NCBI RefSeq assembly: GCF_002835465.1
Contig: NZ_PIZM01000001.1
Coordinates: 620,001-684,000 of the forward strand
From: Psychromonas sp. psych-6C06
GTDB lineage: Bacteria > Pseudomonadota > Gammaproteobacteria > Enterobacterales > Psychromonadaceae
Reading direction: 5' to 3'
DNA length: 64,000 nucleotides
Made by a program: the position numbers and the translations under genes. The notes beneath the pieces are model-generated. The model made no database searches. It was not told the origin of the DNA and saw nothing but the letters and a program-made list of their open reading frames with translations. Below are positions 56,075 through 64,000 of the stretch, piece by piece. The first letter of the stretch is position 1. Every line of letters begins with the position of its first letter.

Positions 56075-57124
56075 TTACCACTCAAGCCCTAACATCATAC
56101 AATTAAGGCCACTACCTATGCCTAAGAAACTCACTTTATCACCTGCTTTTAAGAAACCTTGATCATGGGCCATTGCTGCTGTGACCGGCAAAGACACTGT
56201 GCCCATATTGCCTAAGGTTTGGTAGGTTGGAAACTCTTTATGGGCCGGAATTTCAAGTGCACTTAATACTTGTTTTTGATTAGCGGAGCCAACTTGGTGA
56301 CAGATGACTTTGTCTACCTGTTCGCCGAGCCAATTTCGCTGAGATAGAAAATGTTTCCAAGTATCATGGGCGAGCGCGACACCTTCCTTTAGAAGCGGCA
56401 CGGCGTTAGTGCGCATAAATTCACGATGAAGTTTAAGACCGACTTCTTGCAAGCCCCATTTGCATAAATCATGGTGCTCAGGCGCACTTAAATGGCTTGC
56501 TCCGAGTAATTTATGTTGGCGTGTATTTTTAAGAGGTAAGCTTCCATCCGTTAGCAGTACTGCAACTGCACCTGATCCACCGGTTAGTGTTGCTAACGAT
56601 TGTGAGAAGTTTTGGATGGTTTGATTTTCAAGCATGTTATCAACGGTAATATCGACAATATGGCGTGCTGATTCACAAGAAACCACTAACCCTGCTTTAA
56701 TTTGCCCAAGTTCAATGCGGTTCGCTACGTCTAACATACCTGATAACACGCCCAAACATGCGTTACTAATGTCGTAAATCGCAGTACTTTTATTAACACC
56801 TAACTCAGCCGCAATGCGGCAAGCTGTTGCAGGCTCGTGTTGGTCACGGCAAACACCGGTGTAAACCACCGCACCGATATCATCTACATTGATATCGGTT
56901 TCCGCTAAACTTTTTTGTGCCGCTTCTATTGCACCATCTGATAAACGGTGGTCTTTGGGCCACCAACGGCGTTGTTCTATCCCTGTCAGGGCTGCTAATT
57001 GGCCCATTGGGATACGTAATTTTTGATATAGCGGCGCGAGGCGTGATTCTAAGTCACGGCTAGAGATAATCTCTGGAGCTAGCTCATAAGCAAAGCTGTT
57101 GATAAAAACGCGGGAATATTTCAT
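56075..57124 (-). CDS. oleA: OleA, thiolase-fold Claisen-condensing enzyme
   Basis: This 349-residue enzyme of the thiolase superfamily condenses two fatty acyl-CoAs head-to-head into a 2-alkyl-3-ketoacid. Catalytic Cys123 in DISNACLGVLSGM and Glu97 in DQHEPATACR are 26 residues apart, the same spacing as Glu117 and Cys143 in Xanthomonas OleA. A C-terminal HQVGSANQK and GNMGTVSLP supply His and Asn. It is the promoter-proximal gene of the olefin operon. The ~220-base upstream gap presumably holds its promoter; I see no clear ribosome site. Confidence 0.93.
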   Translation of the reverse strand: MKYSRVFINSFAYELAPEIISSRDLESRLAPLYQKLRIPMGQLAALTGIEQRRWWPKDHRLSDGAIEAAQKSLAETDINVDDIGAVVYTGVCRDQHEPATACRIAAELGVNKSTAIYDISNACLGVLSGMLDVANRIELGQIKAGLVVSCESARHIVDITVDNMLENQTIQNFSQSLATLTGGSGAVAVLLTDGSLPLKNTRQHKLLGASHLSAPEHHDLCKWGLQEVGLKLHREFMRTNAVPLLKEGVALAHDTWKHFLSQRNWLGEQVDKVICHQVGSANQKQVLSALEIPAHKEFPTYQTLGNMGTVSLPVTAAMAHDQGFLKAGDKVSFLGIGSGLNCMMLGLEW

Positions 57125-57346
57125 TAAGCAGTACTGTTTCTCATTATTATTTTTGCAAAGGGGATTAATGGCTCATAAACGCCCAGTTAACCATGCCCAT
57201 AAATCGAGCGCGTAGATTAACTTAATTCTTTATTTTAACAAAGGACTAAGGCGAAAGAATCGTGGCTTTCGCTAACTTTAATAAAGTTTGTCTACTTTGG
57301 GGTTGTTATTTTTTAATATTTACATTAATTGTCAGGTATCAATTAT

Positions 57347-59353
57347 TTACAACTTTAATGGTTTGCCTTTTTTTAGGTAATTGATCCATTGACGGTTACA
57401 TTGTAGGGCATTCAGTATTGGAATACTTAGTGGTAAAGGCTCTTTGTTAATTTGACTTGCTAATGATTCAGCTAACAATGGTCCTGTATTTAACCCCCTT
57501 GAACCCAATCCGGTTAAAATAAATAAGTTTTGATGACTCGGTGCGTCTAAGTTGCATGGTTTTTGATTAAGCGATGCATATTGCTGTTTCGTTTTTTCAT
57601 AATCGGGTAGGGCACCCATATAAGGAAAGTGGTCTCTTGTTGTGCATCGGATACCGATGTTAGCATCTTGATGGTCAGTTTTAATCTCATCTATCCACCT
57701 TTTATCTTTGATACATTTTGCTAACTTATTTTTATTCTCCAGCTGTTCCTTAGGTGAGAATGAATCTTCCATAGTGTGCCTTACAAAGCTAGCACCCATA
57801 CAATGTTTATTATTATTTAACGGTGTCAGGTAACCTTCGTGGCAGAGCGTCATTTTAAGATGTTGTAATGACGGGTTACTATCAATGTGGGTAACTTGTC
57901 CACGGGCCGCCGAAAGAGGTAATGCCTCACATTGTTTAAAATCTAAACTATGCATTGCGGTCGTAAGTACCAGTATGGAGTGAGTTTTGAAGTGATTACC
58001 AAAATCACATACCCATTTTCCCTGTTTTTGGTCAAATCCAAGCAACTCATGTTCGTACTTTATGCTCAACGATGTTGAAAGCGTTGCTTTTTCAAATAGT
58101 GCGCGAACCATTTGTACCGGACTAAGCCAACCACCTAAGGGGTAAAAAAGAGCAGATTGACCAATGTCGATATTAGCTAACTCATCGGTGCATTGACTAT
58201 CTACTTTTGTGACTAGTTGCTTTGGTAGCCCCGCACGTATAATTTTGTCTAATTTTTTAGAAGCATGATTATCATAATAAAGTTGCAATAAGCCTGAAAA
58301 ATCATAATCAAAGGGATGAGTCTTGTTGAGAGCCTCAACGTAATTTCTGGCATATAGAAAACTATTAGCAAATAACTGGCTTAATGGATCGTGTTGCTCA
58401 TTAAGCAATGGGTATAATGCTCCCTGCTGATTACCTGACGCGCCAATTGCAAGTTGCTTATCTTTACAATATAAGGTGACTTTATAGCCGCGAGCAATTA
58501 ACGCTAAACTCAAGCAAGCACTACTAATGCCACCACCAATAATTGCAACCTCTTTATCTTCTGTTATCTTTGAATCGCGGAAATGATGTGCGTAGTGTTG
58601 ATTACGTTTTGGTTTCGTTAAAGTACCAATGAGCATTTCACGCTTTTTACCGTAACCTTTACGTTTAGTCATCTCAAAACCCGCGGATTGTAAGCCTCTT
58701 TTAACAAAGCCCGCGGCCGTGAATGTGGCCAGAGTGGCATTGAGTTTGCTACTGTTGGCCATTAGGTTAAAAAGCTGTTCATTCCACATATCAGGATTTT
58801 TACTGGGCGCAAAACCATCCAAGTACCAACAATCAAATAACCCTTGCTCATAAATATAAACATTCGGCAAATTTTTATGTACGTCGCCAAACCAAAGATC
58901 TAAAGTAATATTAGGCAGGTGTATACGATGACAACCTACTAAGGATAAAGGGTATTGTGCTAATAATGGCGCTATATATGGAGCTAACGTTGGCCACCTC
59001 GTTAATGCTTTTTGTAAGTCTGAAAATGTTAATGGGTATTTCTCAAAACTTGTAAAAAAAAGATGTTTGAGAGAACTGTCTGGATTGTCTTTTAAAAACT
59101 GGTCAAAATATAAACTGGTTAATAAGAAATTAAGCCCAGTACCAAATCCCGTTTCTGCAATACAAAATGATTCATTGTGCCAATCAAGCCAGCGTTGTGT
59201 TAAATGATTACCTTGTAAAAAAACATAACGTGACTCTTCAATACCTTGATCTGTATTGAAATAGAGATCATCAAATAGCGGGGAAAATGGCTCTGACTGA
59301 TCAGACCAGTGTATTTGTGCATGCATAATTTGATTGTATTTGCTTTCAGACAA
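57347..59353 (-). CDS. mnmC: MnmC, bifunctional tRNA 5-aminomethyl-2-thiouridine modification enzyme
   Basis: This 668-residue protein has an N-terminal DUF752 methyltransferase domain (residues ~1-240: [16 protein letters not shown] and [16 protein letters not shown]) and a C-terminal FAD-dependent oxidoreductase domain (~265-668, [22 protein letters not shown]). The oxidoreductase removes carboxymethyl and the methyltransferase completes mnm5 at U34 of certain tRNAs. The start is TTG at 59353, because a strong AAGGAG lies eight bases upstream; the first ATG (59326) has no ribosome site. It is divergent from fabB, as in E. coli. Confidence 0.94.
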   Translation of the reverse strand: MSESKYNQIMHAQIHWSDQSEPFSPLFDDLYFNTDQGIEESRYVFLQGNHLTQRWLDWHNESFCIAETGFGTGLNFLLTSLYFDQFLKDNPDSSLKHLFFTSFEKYPLTFSDLQKALTRWPTLAPYIAPLLAQYPLSLVGCHRIHLPNITLDLWFGDVHKNLPNVYIYEQGLFDCWYLDGFAPSKNPDMWNEQLFNLMANSSKLNATLATFTAAGFVKRGLQSAGFEMTKRKGYGKKREMLIGTLTKPKRNQHYAHHFRDSKITEDKEVAIIGGGISSACLSLALIARGYKVTLYCKDKQLAIGASGNQQGALYPLLNEQHDPLSQLFANSFLYARNYVEALNKTHPFDYDFSGLLQLYYDNHASKKLDKIIRAGLPKQLVTKVDSQCTDELANIDIGQSALFYPLGGWLSPVQMVRALFEKATLSTSLSIKYEHELLGFDQKQGKWVCDFGNHFKTHSILVLTTAMHSLDFKQCEALPLSAARGQVTHIDSNPSLQHLKMTLCHEGYLTPLNNNKHCMGASFVRHTMEDSFSPKEQLENKNKLAKCIKDKRWIDEIKTDHQDANIGIRCTTRDHFPYMGALPDYEKTKQQYASLNQKPCNLDAPSHQNLFILTGLGSRGLNTGPLLAESLASQINKEPLPLSIPILNALQCNRQWINYLKKGKPLKL

Positions 59354-59464
59354 GTTATATTCTCCTTTCTATGCGAAACTATTTTGGTTTAAATCAATTG
59401 GGGTTGAATGTAACCACTTGATCCCCATTGTATGATTAGTCCCCCAAGCAATAAAGGCTTAATA

Positions 59465-60682
59465 ATGAAAAGAGCAGTAATTACAGGTATTGGTATTGTT
59501 TCTAGTATTGGTAACAATCAAGAAGAAGTTCTAGCATCACTTAAAAGTGGTAAATCAGGCATCACTTTCTCTGAGCAGTTCGAAGAGATGAAAATGCGAA
59601 GCCACGTTTGGGGTGATCTGAAAATTGAACCTAAAGATCATATCGATCGTAAAATTATGCGTTTCATGGGTGATGCTGCCGCATATACTTACATTGCAAT
59701 GGAACAAGCAATTGCAGATGCTGGCTTACCTGAAGATCAAGTCTCTAATGAGCGAACGGGTATCGTTGCCGGCTCTGGTGGCGGTTCTTCAATTAACCAA
59801 GTTGCTGCTGCAGAAATAATGCGCACTAAAGGCGTAAGACGTGTTGGTCCTTACATGGTACCTCGTACGATGGCGAGTACTACATCTGCATGTTTAGCGA
59901 CACCGTTTAAAATTAAAGGTATTAACTATTCAATGAGCAGTGCTTGTGCAACTAGTGCACATTGTATTGGTCATGCATGGGAACAAATTCAACTTGGAAA
60001 ACAAGATATTGTTTTTGCTGGTGGCGGTGAAGAGCTAGACTGGACAATGGCTTGTGAATTTGACGCAATGGGTGCTTTATCAAGTAAATACAACGAAACG
60101 CCTGAGTTGGCTTCACGTACTTATGATGCTAACCGCGATGGTTTTGTTATCTCTGGTGGTGGCGGTATTGTTGTTGTTGAAGAGCTTGAACATGCATTAG
60201 CACGTGGCGCAAAAATCTATGCTGAAATCGTAGGTTACGGCGCAACATCTGATGGCTTTGACATGGTAGCGCCATCTGGTGAAGGTGCGGTTCGTTGTAT
60301 GAAACAGGCACTAGCAACTGTTGAAGGTGATGTTGATTATCTAAATACTCACGGTACATCAACACCTGTTGGCGATACTAAAGAACTTGGTGCTATTAAC
60401 GAAGTGTTTGCAGATAAAGCGCCAAAAATTAGTGCAACTAAATCGCAAACTGGCCACGCGCTAGGTGCTGCAGGTGTTCACGAAGCAATTTACAGCATGT
60501 TAATGATGGAAAATGACTTTATTTCTCCTTCCATCAATATCTCAGAAATTGATGACTTAGCCGCGGAACTCCCTATTGTTGCAAACCAAGCACAAGACAC
60601 TAAATTAAACATTGTCATGTCTAATAGTTTTGGTTTTGGTGGAACAAACGCCACTTTGGTGTTTAAGCGTTTTACTAAATAA
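59465..60682 (+). CDS. fabB: 3-oxoacyl-ACP synthase I (FabB)
   Basis: This 405-residue fatty-acid elongation enzyme has the active-site Cys161 (SACATSA), the [13 protein letters not shown] histidine near 297 and the [12 protein letters not shown] histidine near 332. These match the Cys-His-His triad of E. coli FabB. FabB elongates unsaturated intermediates and is needed for cis-unsaturated fatty acids. ATG 59465 is used, with AAAGG upstream and the family start [10 protein letters not shown]; the longer frame from 59432 has no support. It ends before a strong terminator. Confidence 0.96.
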   Translation: MKRAVITGIGIVSSIGNNQEEVLASLKSGKSGITFSEQFEEMKMRSHVWGDLKIEPKDHIDRKIMRFMGDAAAYTYIAMEQAIADAGLPEDQVSNERTGIVAGSGGGSSINQVAAAEIMRTKGVRRVGPYMVPRTMASTTSACLATPFKIKGINYSMSSACATSAHCIGHAWEQIQLGKQDIVFAGGGEELDWTMACEFDAMGALSSKYNETPELASRTYDANRDGFVISGGGGIVVVEELEHALARGAKIYAEIVGYGATSDGFDMVAPSGEGAVRCMKQALATVEGDVDYLNTHGTSTPVGDTKELGAINEVFADKAPKISATKSQTGHALGAAGVHEAIYSMLMMENDFISPSINISEIDDLAAELPIVANQAQDTKLNIVMSNSFGFGGTNATLVFKRFTK

Positions 60683-60726
60683 AGCACGCTATTTCAGATA
60701 CTCTTATCTGATAATAATGCATTTTT

Positions 60727-60749
60727 AAGGAGCTTCATGCTCCTTTTTT
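60727..60749 (+). terminator. Rho-independent terminator of fabB
   Basis: AAGGAGC-TTCAT-GCTCCTT followed by TTTT. A second small hairpin (CAGATA-CTCT-TATCTG) lies upstream near 60695. Confidence 0.9.
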
Positions 60750-60777
60750 ATTTTCAAGAATGAGAAATTAAAGCAAC

Positions 60778-61911
60778 ATGAAACTCTACATAGATGAAAA
60801 TATCCCCTATGCAAAGCAGTTCTTTAGCGCATTTGGTGAGCTACATTTATTTTCTGGCAGAACCGTCACTGCTGAGCAACTAAGAGATGCTGATATTTTA
60901 CTAGTTCGCTCGATTACAAAAGTCGACGAAAATCTGTTACACCTAAATAAGCACTTAAAGTTTGTTGGTACGGCAACCATTGGCACTGATCACATTGATA
61001 AAGATTATTTATCGCGTCGTCATATCGCATTTTCTAGTGCACCAGGTTGCAATAAAATTTCTGTTGCTGAATATATTCTAAGTTGTTTATTGGTGTTAGC
61101 TGAAAAATTTCAGTGCCAGTTGGCTGAAAAAAGCGTTGCGATTGTAGGTGCAGGAAATACAGGAAGTGCAGTCTATGAACGATTAACGGCGCTAGGCATG
61201 CGCTGTAAACTGTATGATCCTCCCTTACAACTAAGTAACGATAAACGTGAATTTTGTGATTTTGATGATGTTTTAAAATCCGATATTATTAGTTTGCATG
61301 TACCCAAAATAATGGATGGTGACTTCCCTACTTTCCATATGTTTGATGAGCAAACACTGCAAAAACTAAGTGATAATCAAATACTCATCAACGCTTCGAG
61401 AGGCGAGGTAATCGATAACCAAGCATTACTTGCTATTGCGAAACAGGGAAAATGCCCAACATTAGTGTTAGATGTTTGGGAAAATGAACCGAATATAGAG
61501 AAAGCACTGATACCTTTTGTTGAAATTGCAACGCCCCACATCGCAGGTTATAGCTTAGATGGTAAGGCCCGAGGTACAGAAATGTTATATCAAGCATTGT
61601 GTAAGTTATTATCTTGCAACATTGAGCATGAAGCGTCGCATTTTGTGGTACAACCTGCGATAACTAATGTCAGTATCACAAAACCTATAAGTCAGCCGAT
61701 TCTGAAATGTTTGATGCACCTTATTTTTGATGTGCGTCGCGACGATGCACTATTTCGACAAATGATTGATCAAGATGATGGTTTTGATATCATGCGCAAA
61801 AATTACAGTGAAAGGCGAGAGCTATCGACATTGACTGTAAACGCGCCAGCTTCACAATCCCAATTATTAAAATCGTTAGGGTTTAATTGTAACGATGTAC
61901 AAGAGAGATAA
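60778..61911 (+). CDS. pdxB: Erythronate-4-phosphate dehydrogenase (PdxB)
   Basis: This 377-residue D-2-hydroxyacid-dehydrogenase-fold enzyme of vitamin B6 synthesis oxidises 4-phosphoerythronate. It starts MKLYIDENIPYAKQFFSAFG, with FVGTATIGTDHID, the Rossmann motif VGAGNTGSAV, ISLHVPKI and the catalytic NASRGEVID and PHIAGYSLDGKARGTEM segments. The C-terminal PdxB dimerisation domain is present. The following usg gene begins one base after its stop. Confidence 0.95.
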   Translation: MKLYIDENIPYAKQFFSAFGELHLFSGRTVTAEQLRDADILLVRSITKVDENLLHLNKHLKFVGTATIGTDHIDKDYLSRRHIAFSSAPGCNKISVAEYILSCLLVLAEKFQCQLAEKSVAIVGAGNTGSAVYERLTALGMRCKLYDPPLQLSNDKREFCDFDDVLKSDIISLHVPKIMDGDFPTFHMFDEQTLQKLSDNQILINASRGEVIDNQALLAIAKQGKCPTLVLDVWENEPNIEKALIPFVEIATPHIAGYSLDGKARGTEMLYQALCKLLSCNIEHEASHFVVQPAITNVSITKPISQPILKCLMHLIFDVRRDDALFRQMIDQDDGFDIMRKNYSERRELSTLTVNAPASQSQLLKSLGFNCNDVQER

Positions 61912-61912
61912 C

Positions 61913-62947
61913 ATGAAATCAGAATATAATATCGCCATTATCGGCGACTTAAGTGGTTGCGTTGAAGCCACACTTGAAGTGTTAGCAAAGCGTGAATTCC
62001 CAATCGGAAAATTATTTCCACTTCATAACGAATCAGAAATAGACGACGATGAAGAGGAAGCTATTCGAAGTGTCATGTTTTCTGGAAAGCCTGTTGATGT
62101 TATCGACATTAATGGTTTTGATTGGCAAAGCGTTGATATTGCATTCTTCTTTAGCGATATTGAAACTACAAATGCGTGGGCAAATATCGCCAGTGAGCAT
62201 TGTGTAGTTATTGATAACAGCGGTGCATTTATGCAGGATGCGCAGGTACCACTTGTACAAATTGATGTTAATGAAGAAGAACTTATTAATTTCAATCAAT
62301 GTAATAAAATTGCACTACCTAGTAGTGAAACGGCGCAACTTGCATTAGCTATTTCACAGCTGCATCAAGAAGTTGGCTTAGTGAGAGTGAATGTTTCAAG
62401 TTATCAGTCAGTTTCCATTGCGGGAAAAGCTGGAGTTACTACCTTAGCGGGTGAAACTGCACGCCTATTAAATGCGAAAGAACTTAAGGGGGATTTGTTT
62501 CCTCAGCAAACTGCGTTCAATGTTTTCCCACAAATTGGAGATTTCAATGACGACGGGATTAGCTTTAGCGAATTACGCTTAGTGAATGAAATTCGTCGAT
62601 TATTAAATGATCCATCAATATTGATCGCTAGCACGCAAGTTGTCGTACCACTTTTTTATGGTTGTGCACAGTCAGTTCATCTGCAAACACATTACCCTGT
62701 AGATCTGGATGAAGTGGCGCAATATTTGCATCATAGTGAAGGTGTGCTACTTGCTAAAACAGTATGTGATTATCCGAATATGATCACTGAAGTGGTCAAT
62801 AGCTGTGAAGTCCAAGTAGGGCGTTTACGTAAAGATCTGTGTGATGCAAGTGGCATCAACATGTGGATTTGTGCTGATAATTATCACTTTGGTGTGGCAA
62901 CTACTGCTATCAAAGTGGCAGAAAAATTAATTGCTAGTTATCTTTAG
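61913..62947 (+). CDS. usg: USG-1 protein, non-catalytic aspartate-semialdehyde-dehydrogenase homologue
   Basis: This 344-residue protein has the ASD fold: an N-terminal Rossmann part (YNIAIIGDLSGCVEATLEVLAKREFP) and a C-terminal dimerisation domain. In true ASD enzymes the catalytic Cys sits in a PNCST motif; here the corresponding stretch reads LPSSETAQLA with no Cys. It is therefore probably not an active dehydrogenase, as known for USG-1. It follows pdxB by one base; the pdxB-usg order is conserved in gammaproteobacteria. Function unknown. Confidence 0.9.
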   Translation: MKSEYNIAIIGDLSGCVEATLEVLAKREFPIGKLFPLHNESEIDDDEEEAIRSVMFSGKPVDVIDINGFDWQSVDIAFFFSDIETTNAWANIASEHCVVIDNSGAFMQDAQVPLVQIDVNEEELINFNQCNKIALPSSETAQLALAISQLHQEVGLVRVNVSSYQSVSIAGKAGVTTLAGETARLLNAKELKGDLFPQQTAFNVFPQIGDFNDDGISFSELRLVNEIRRLLNDPSILIASTQVVVPLFYGCAQSVHLQTHYPVDLDEVAQYLHHSEGVLLAKTVCDYPNMITEVVNSCEVQVGRLRKDLCDASGINMWICADNYHFGVATTAIKVAEKLIASYL

Positions 62948-63080
62948 TTTTTTAAAAGCTTGATTTATAGTGGGCTAGATCTCAATTCTAGCCTTACTTA
63001 TTCATTTCTTTTACAGATCTAATTGAGCTAGTTTATGATTCAATAAAACTTCTCGTTATACTAATTTCCAAGGAATGAAT

Positions 63081-64000
63081 ATGAAGCGTTTTCTTCTCTC
63101 TCTTGTCTGCTGTACCCCGTTATTATTTAATCAAAGCATTAGTTTCGCTGTTGATCTCACAGGCCCGAGTGATGAAACATTTCTTTCCTTTGAGCAATAT
63201 GGACCAGTCAGCCCTGTTGAAACACTTTGGGCAATTTCATCAAAATTAAGACCTGATAATTCTGTTAGTGTGCAACAAACCATGGTTGCGCTTTATAAAT
63301 CTAATCCTTATGCCTTTTATGAAGGCAATATCAATAAAATCATTCCTGAGTCTATTCTGAAGGTACCTTCATTAGAGTTTGTTGCCCAACAAACCGATCG
63401 TGAAGCGATGGCATTGATCAAAAAATATAGTCCAGCTAAAAAAACTGCAGTAACGAAAACTAACCCCACTCCTGTTGTGAATGAGGTTGAGAAAACTGTT
63501 GAAACCAAACCAGTTGAACCTGCCTCTGTTAACGTTGATCCTGCTATTATTGCTGAAAATGAACTAAATAAAGAAAAAGCAGCAAGCGCACAGGCTAAAC
63601 TTAGTGAATTAGAGGCCGAACTAGCATTACTCAATGAACAATTTATTGTTGCAACCGAAGCTACACAAGCACTTAAACTAAAACTACAACCACTAAATGA
63701 TGAAATCGTATTATTAAATGAACAATTAGAACAAGAAACAGCCGTTCAAGAAAAACTGCAAGCGATTATCGATGATTACCGGACGCAACTTGATGCTATT
63801 GAGCCAGCGCCTTTCAGTGGTGAAGGTTTCCTTAATGAAGTATTGAGTACGATCACCTCTTCGCTTACTAACTTACTGATTGTAATAATATCCCCACTGC
63901 TATTATTACTTTTAACCTTTGTGGTTATCTCACGTATTCGCACTAAACGAGAGATCGCATTACAAGAACAAGAGTTAGCAGAATCCACTGCAACCTTAAT
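63081..64000 (+). CDS. fimV: FimV/HubP N-terminal part, truncated by window end
   Basis: The frame starting at ATG 63081 (AAGGAAT ribosome site upstream) is open to the window end, giving 306 residues. It has a signal peptide (MKRFLLSLVCCTPLLFNQS). A LysM/FimV-type domain follows (VETLWAISSKLRPDNSVSVQQTMVALYKSNPYAFYEGNINKI), then a Lys/Pro/Val-rich linker. A coiled coil (~155-245) and a transmembrane helix (LLIVIISPLLLLLLTFVVI) close the visible part. This matches FimV/HubP, a polar organiser for pili, flagella and chromosome origins in Vibrio and Pseudomonas. The acidic C-terminal repeats lie beyond the window. Confidence 0.88.
   Translation, partial: MKRFLLSLVCCTPLLFNQSISFAVDLTGPSDETFLSFEQYGPVSPVETLWAISSKLRPDNSVSVQQTMVALYKSNPYAFYEGNINKIIPESILKVPSLEFVAQQTDREAMALIKKYSPAKKTAVTKTNPTPVVNEVEKTVETKPVEPASVNVDPAIIAENELNKEKAASAQAKLSELEAELALLNEQFIVATEATQALKLKLQPLNDEIVLLNEQLEQETAVQEKLQAIIDDYRTQLDAIEPAPFSGEGFLNEVLSTITSSLTNLLIVIISPLLLLLLTFVVISRIRTKREIALQEQELAESTATL

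Noticed and set aside
57240-57290. Hairpin GCGAAAG...CTTTCGC after mnmC as a terminator
   Set aside because: The stem is real but has no T tract on the minus strand and is equally likely to lie in the oleA promoter region.
1-64000. tRNA, rRNA, CRISPR arrays, integrase or transposase genes, prophage
   Set aside because: Looked for tRNA T-loop patterns, regularly spaced repeats and transposase or integrase motifs on both strands and found none convincing; a covariance-model scan would be needed for certainty on small RNAs.

Overview
The window looks like chromosomal DNA from a low-GC, facultatively anaerobic marine gammaproteobacterium, most likely Psychromonas or a close relative. This is inferred from three things. 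The mnmC / fabB / pdxB / usg / fimV block at 57.3-64 kb is a gammaproteobacterial core arrangement. An oleABCD hydrocarbon cluster of the kind known from Psychromonas, Shewanella and Colwellia lies beside it. The base composition and gene families (OFA transporter with an FNR box, nagK, SlyD, MgtE) also fit. I saw no tRNA, rRNA, CRISPR array, prophage or intact insertion sequence. The only mobile-looking DNA is a short MITE-like repeat with degraded relatives.

Layout: 0-4 kb has the tail of a large protein cut by the window edge, a secreted phytase-like esterase and an OFA-family transporter preceded by a perfect FNR site. 4-9 kb is a LysR regulator divergent from a four-gene aldehyde/electrophile detoxification run (DJ-1/PfpI protein, YqhD-type reductase, CurA-type reductase, glutathione S-transferase). 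9-16 kb has a LysE exporter with an AraC regulator, a FadR-type regulator, the RbgA/YlqF GTPase, a double-cupin protein, MgtE and a LysR gene. 16.4-18.8 kb is a RimK / AstE-like peptidase / retropepsin-like operon, probably a peptide-tagging and untagging system. 19-28.7 kb has a diguanylate cyclase, a DUF1415 protein, acetate kinase without pta, a two-gene RND pump and nagK.

28.8-35.3 kb is the most striking locus: four tightly coupled genes encoding a MukB/MksB-like SMC ATPase, a MukE-like subunit, a kleisin-like subunit and a JetD/MksG-like TOPRIM protein. Together they form a condensin/Wadjet-type complex, but the ATPase gene comes first instead of third. A cytoplasmic GH18 protein, SlyD and a glutaredoxin follow. 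37-51 kb has a YccT-like and a giant DUF748 envelope protein, a lipoprotein, a YebC-family protein (YeeN type), a MoxR-DUF58-transglutaminase operon, a FapA-like protein, SelO and RidA. 51-57 kb has a DUF45 metallopeptidase, a patatin, and oleABCD for head-to-head long-chain olefin synthesis. 57-64 kb is the conserved core block, ending inside fimV.

Family assignments come from motifs and overall resemblance read by eye. No database search was possible. Start sites were moved from the longest open frame wherever a Shine-Dalgarno sequence or family N-terminus favoured another codon.
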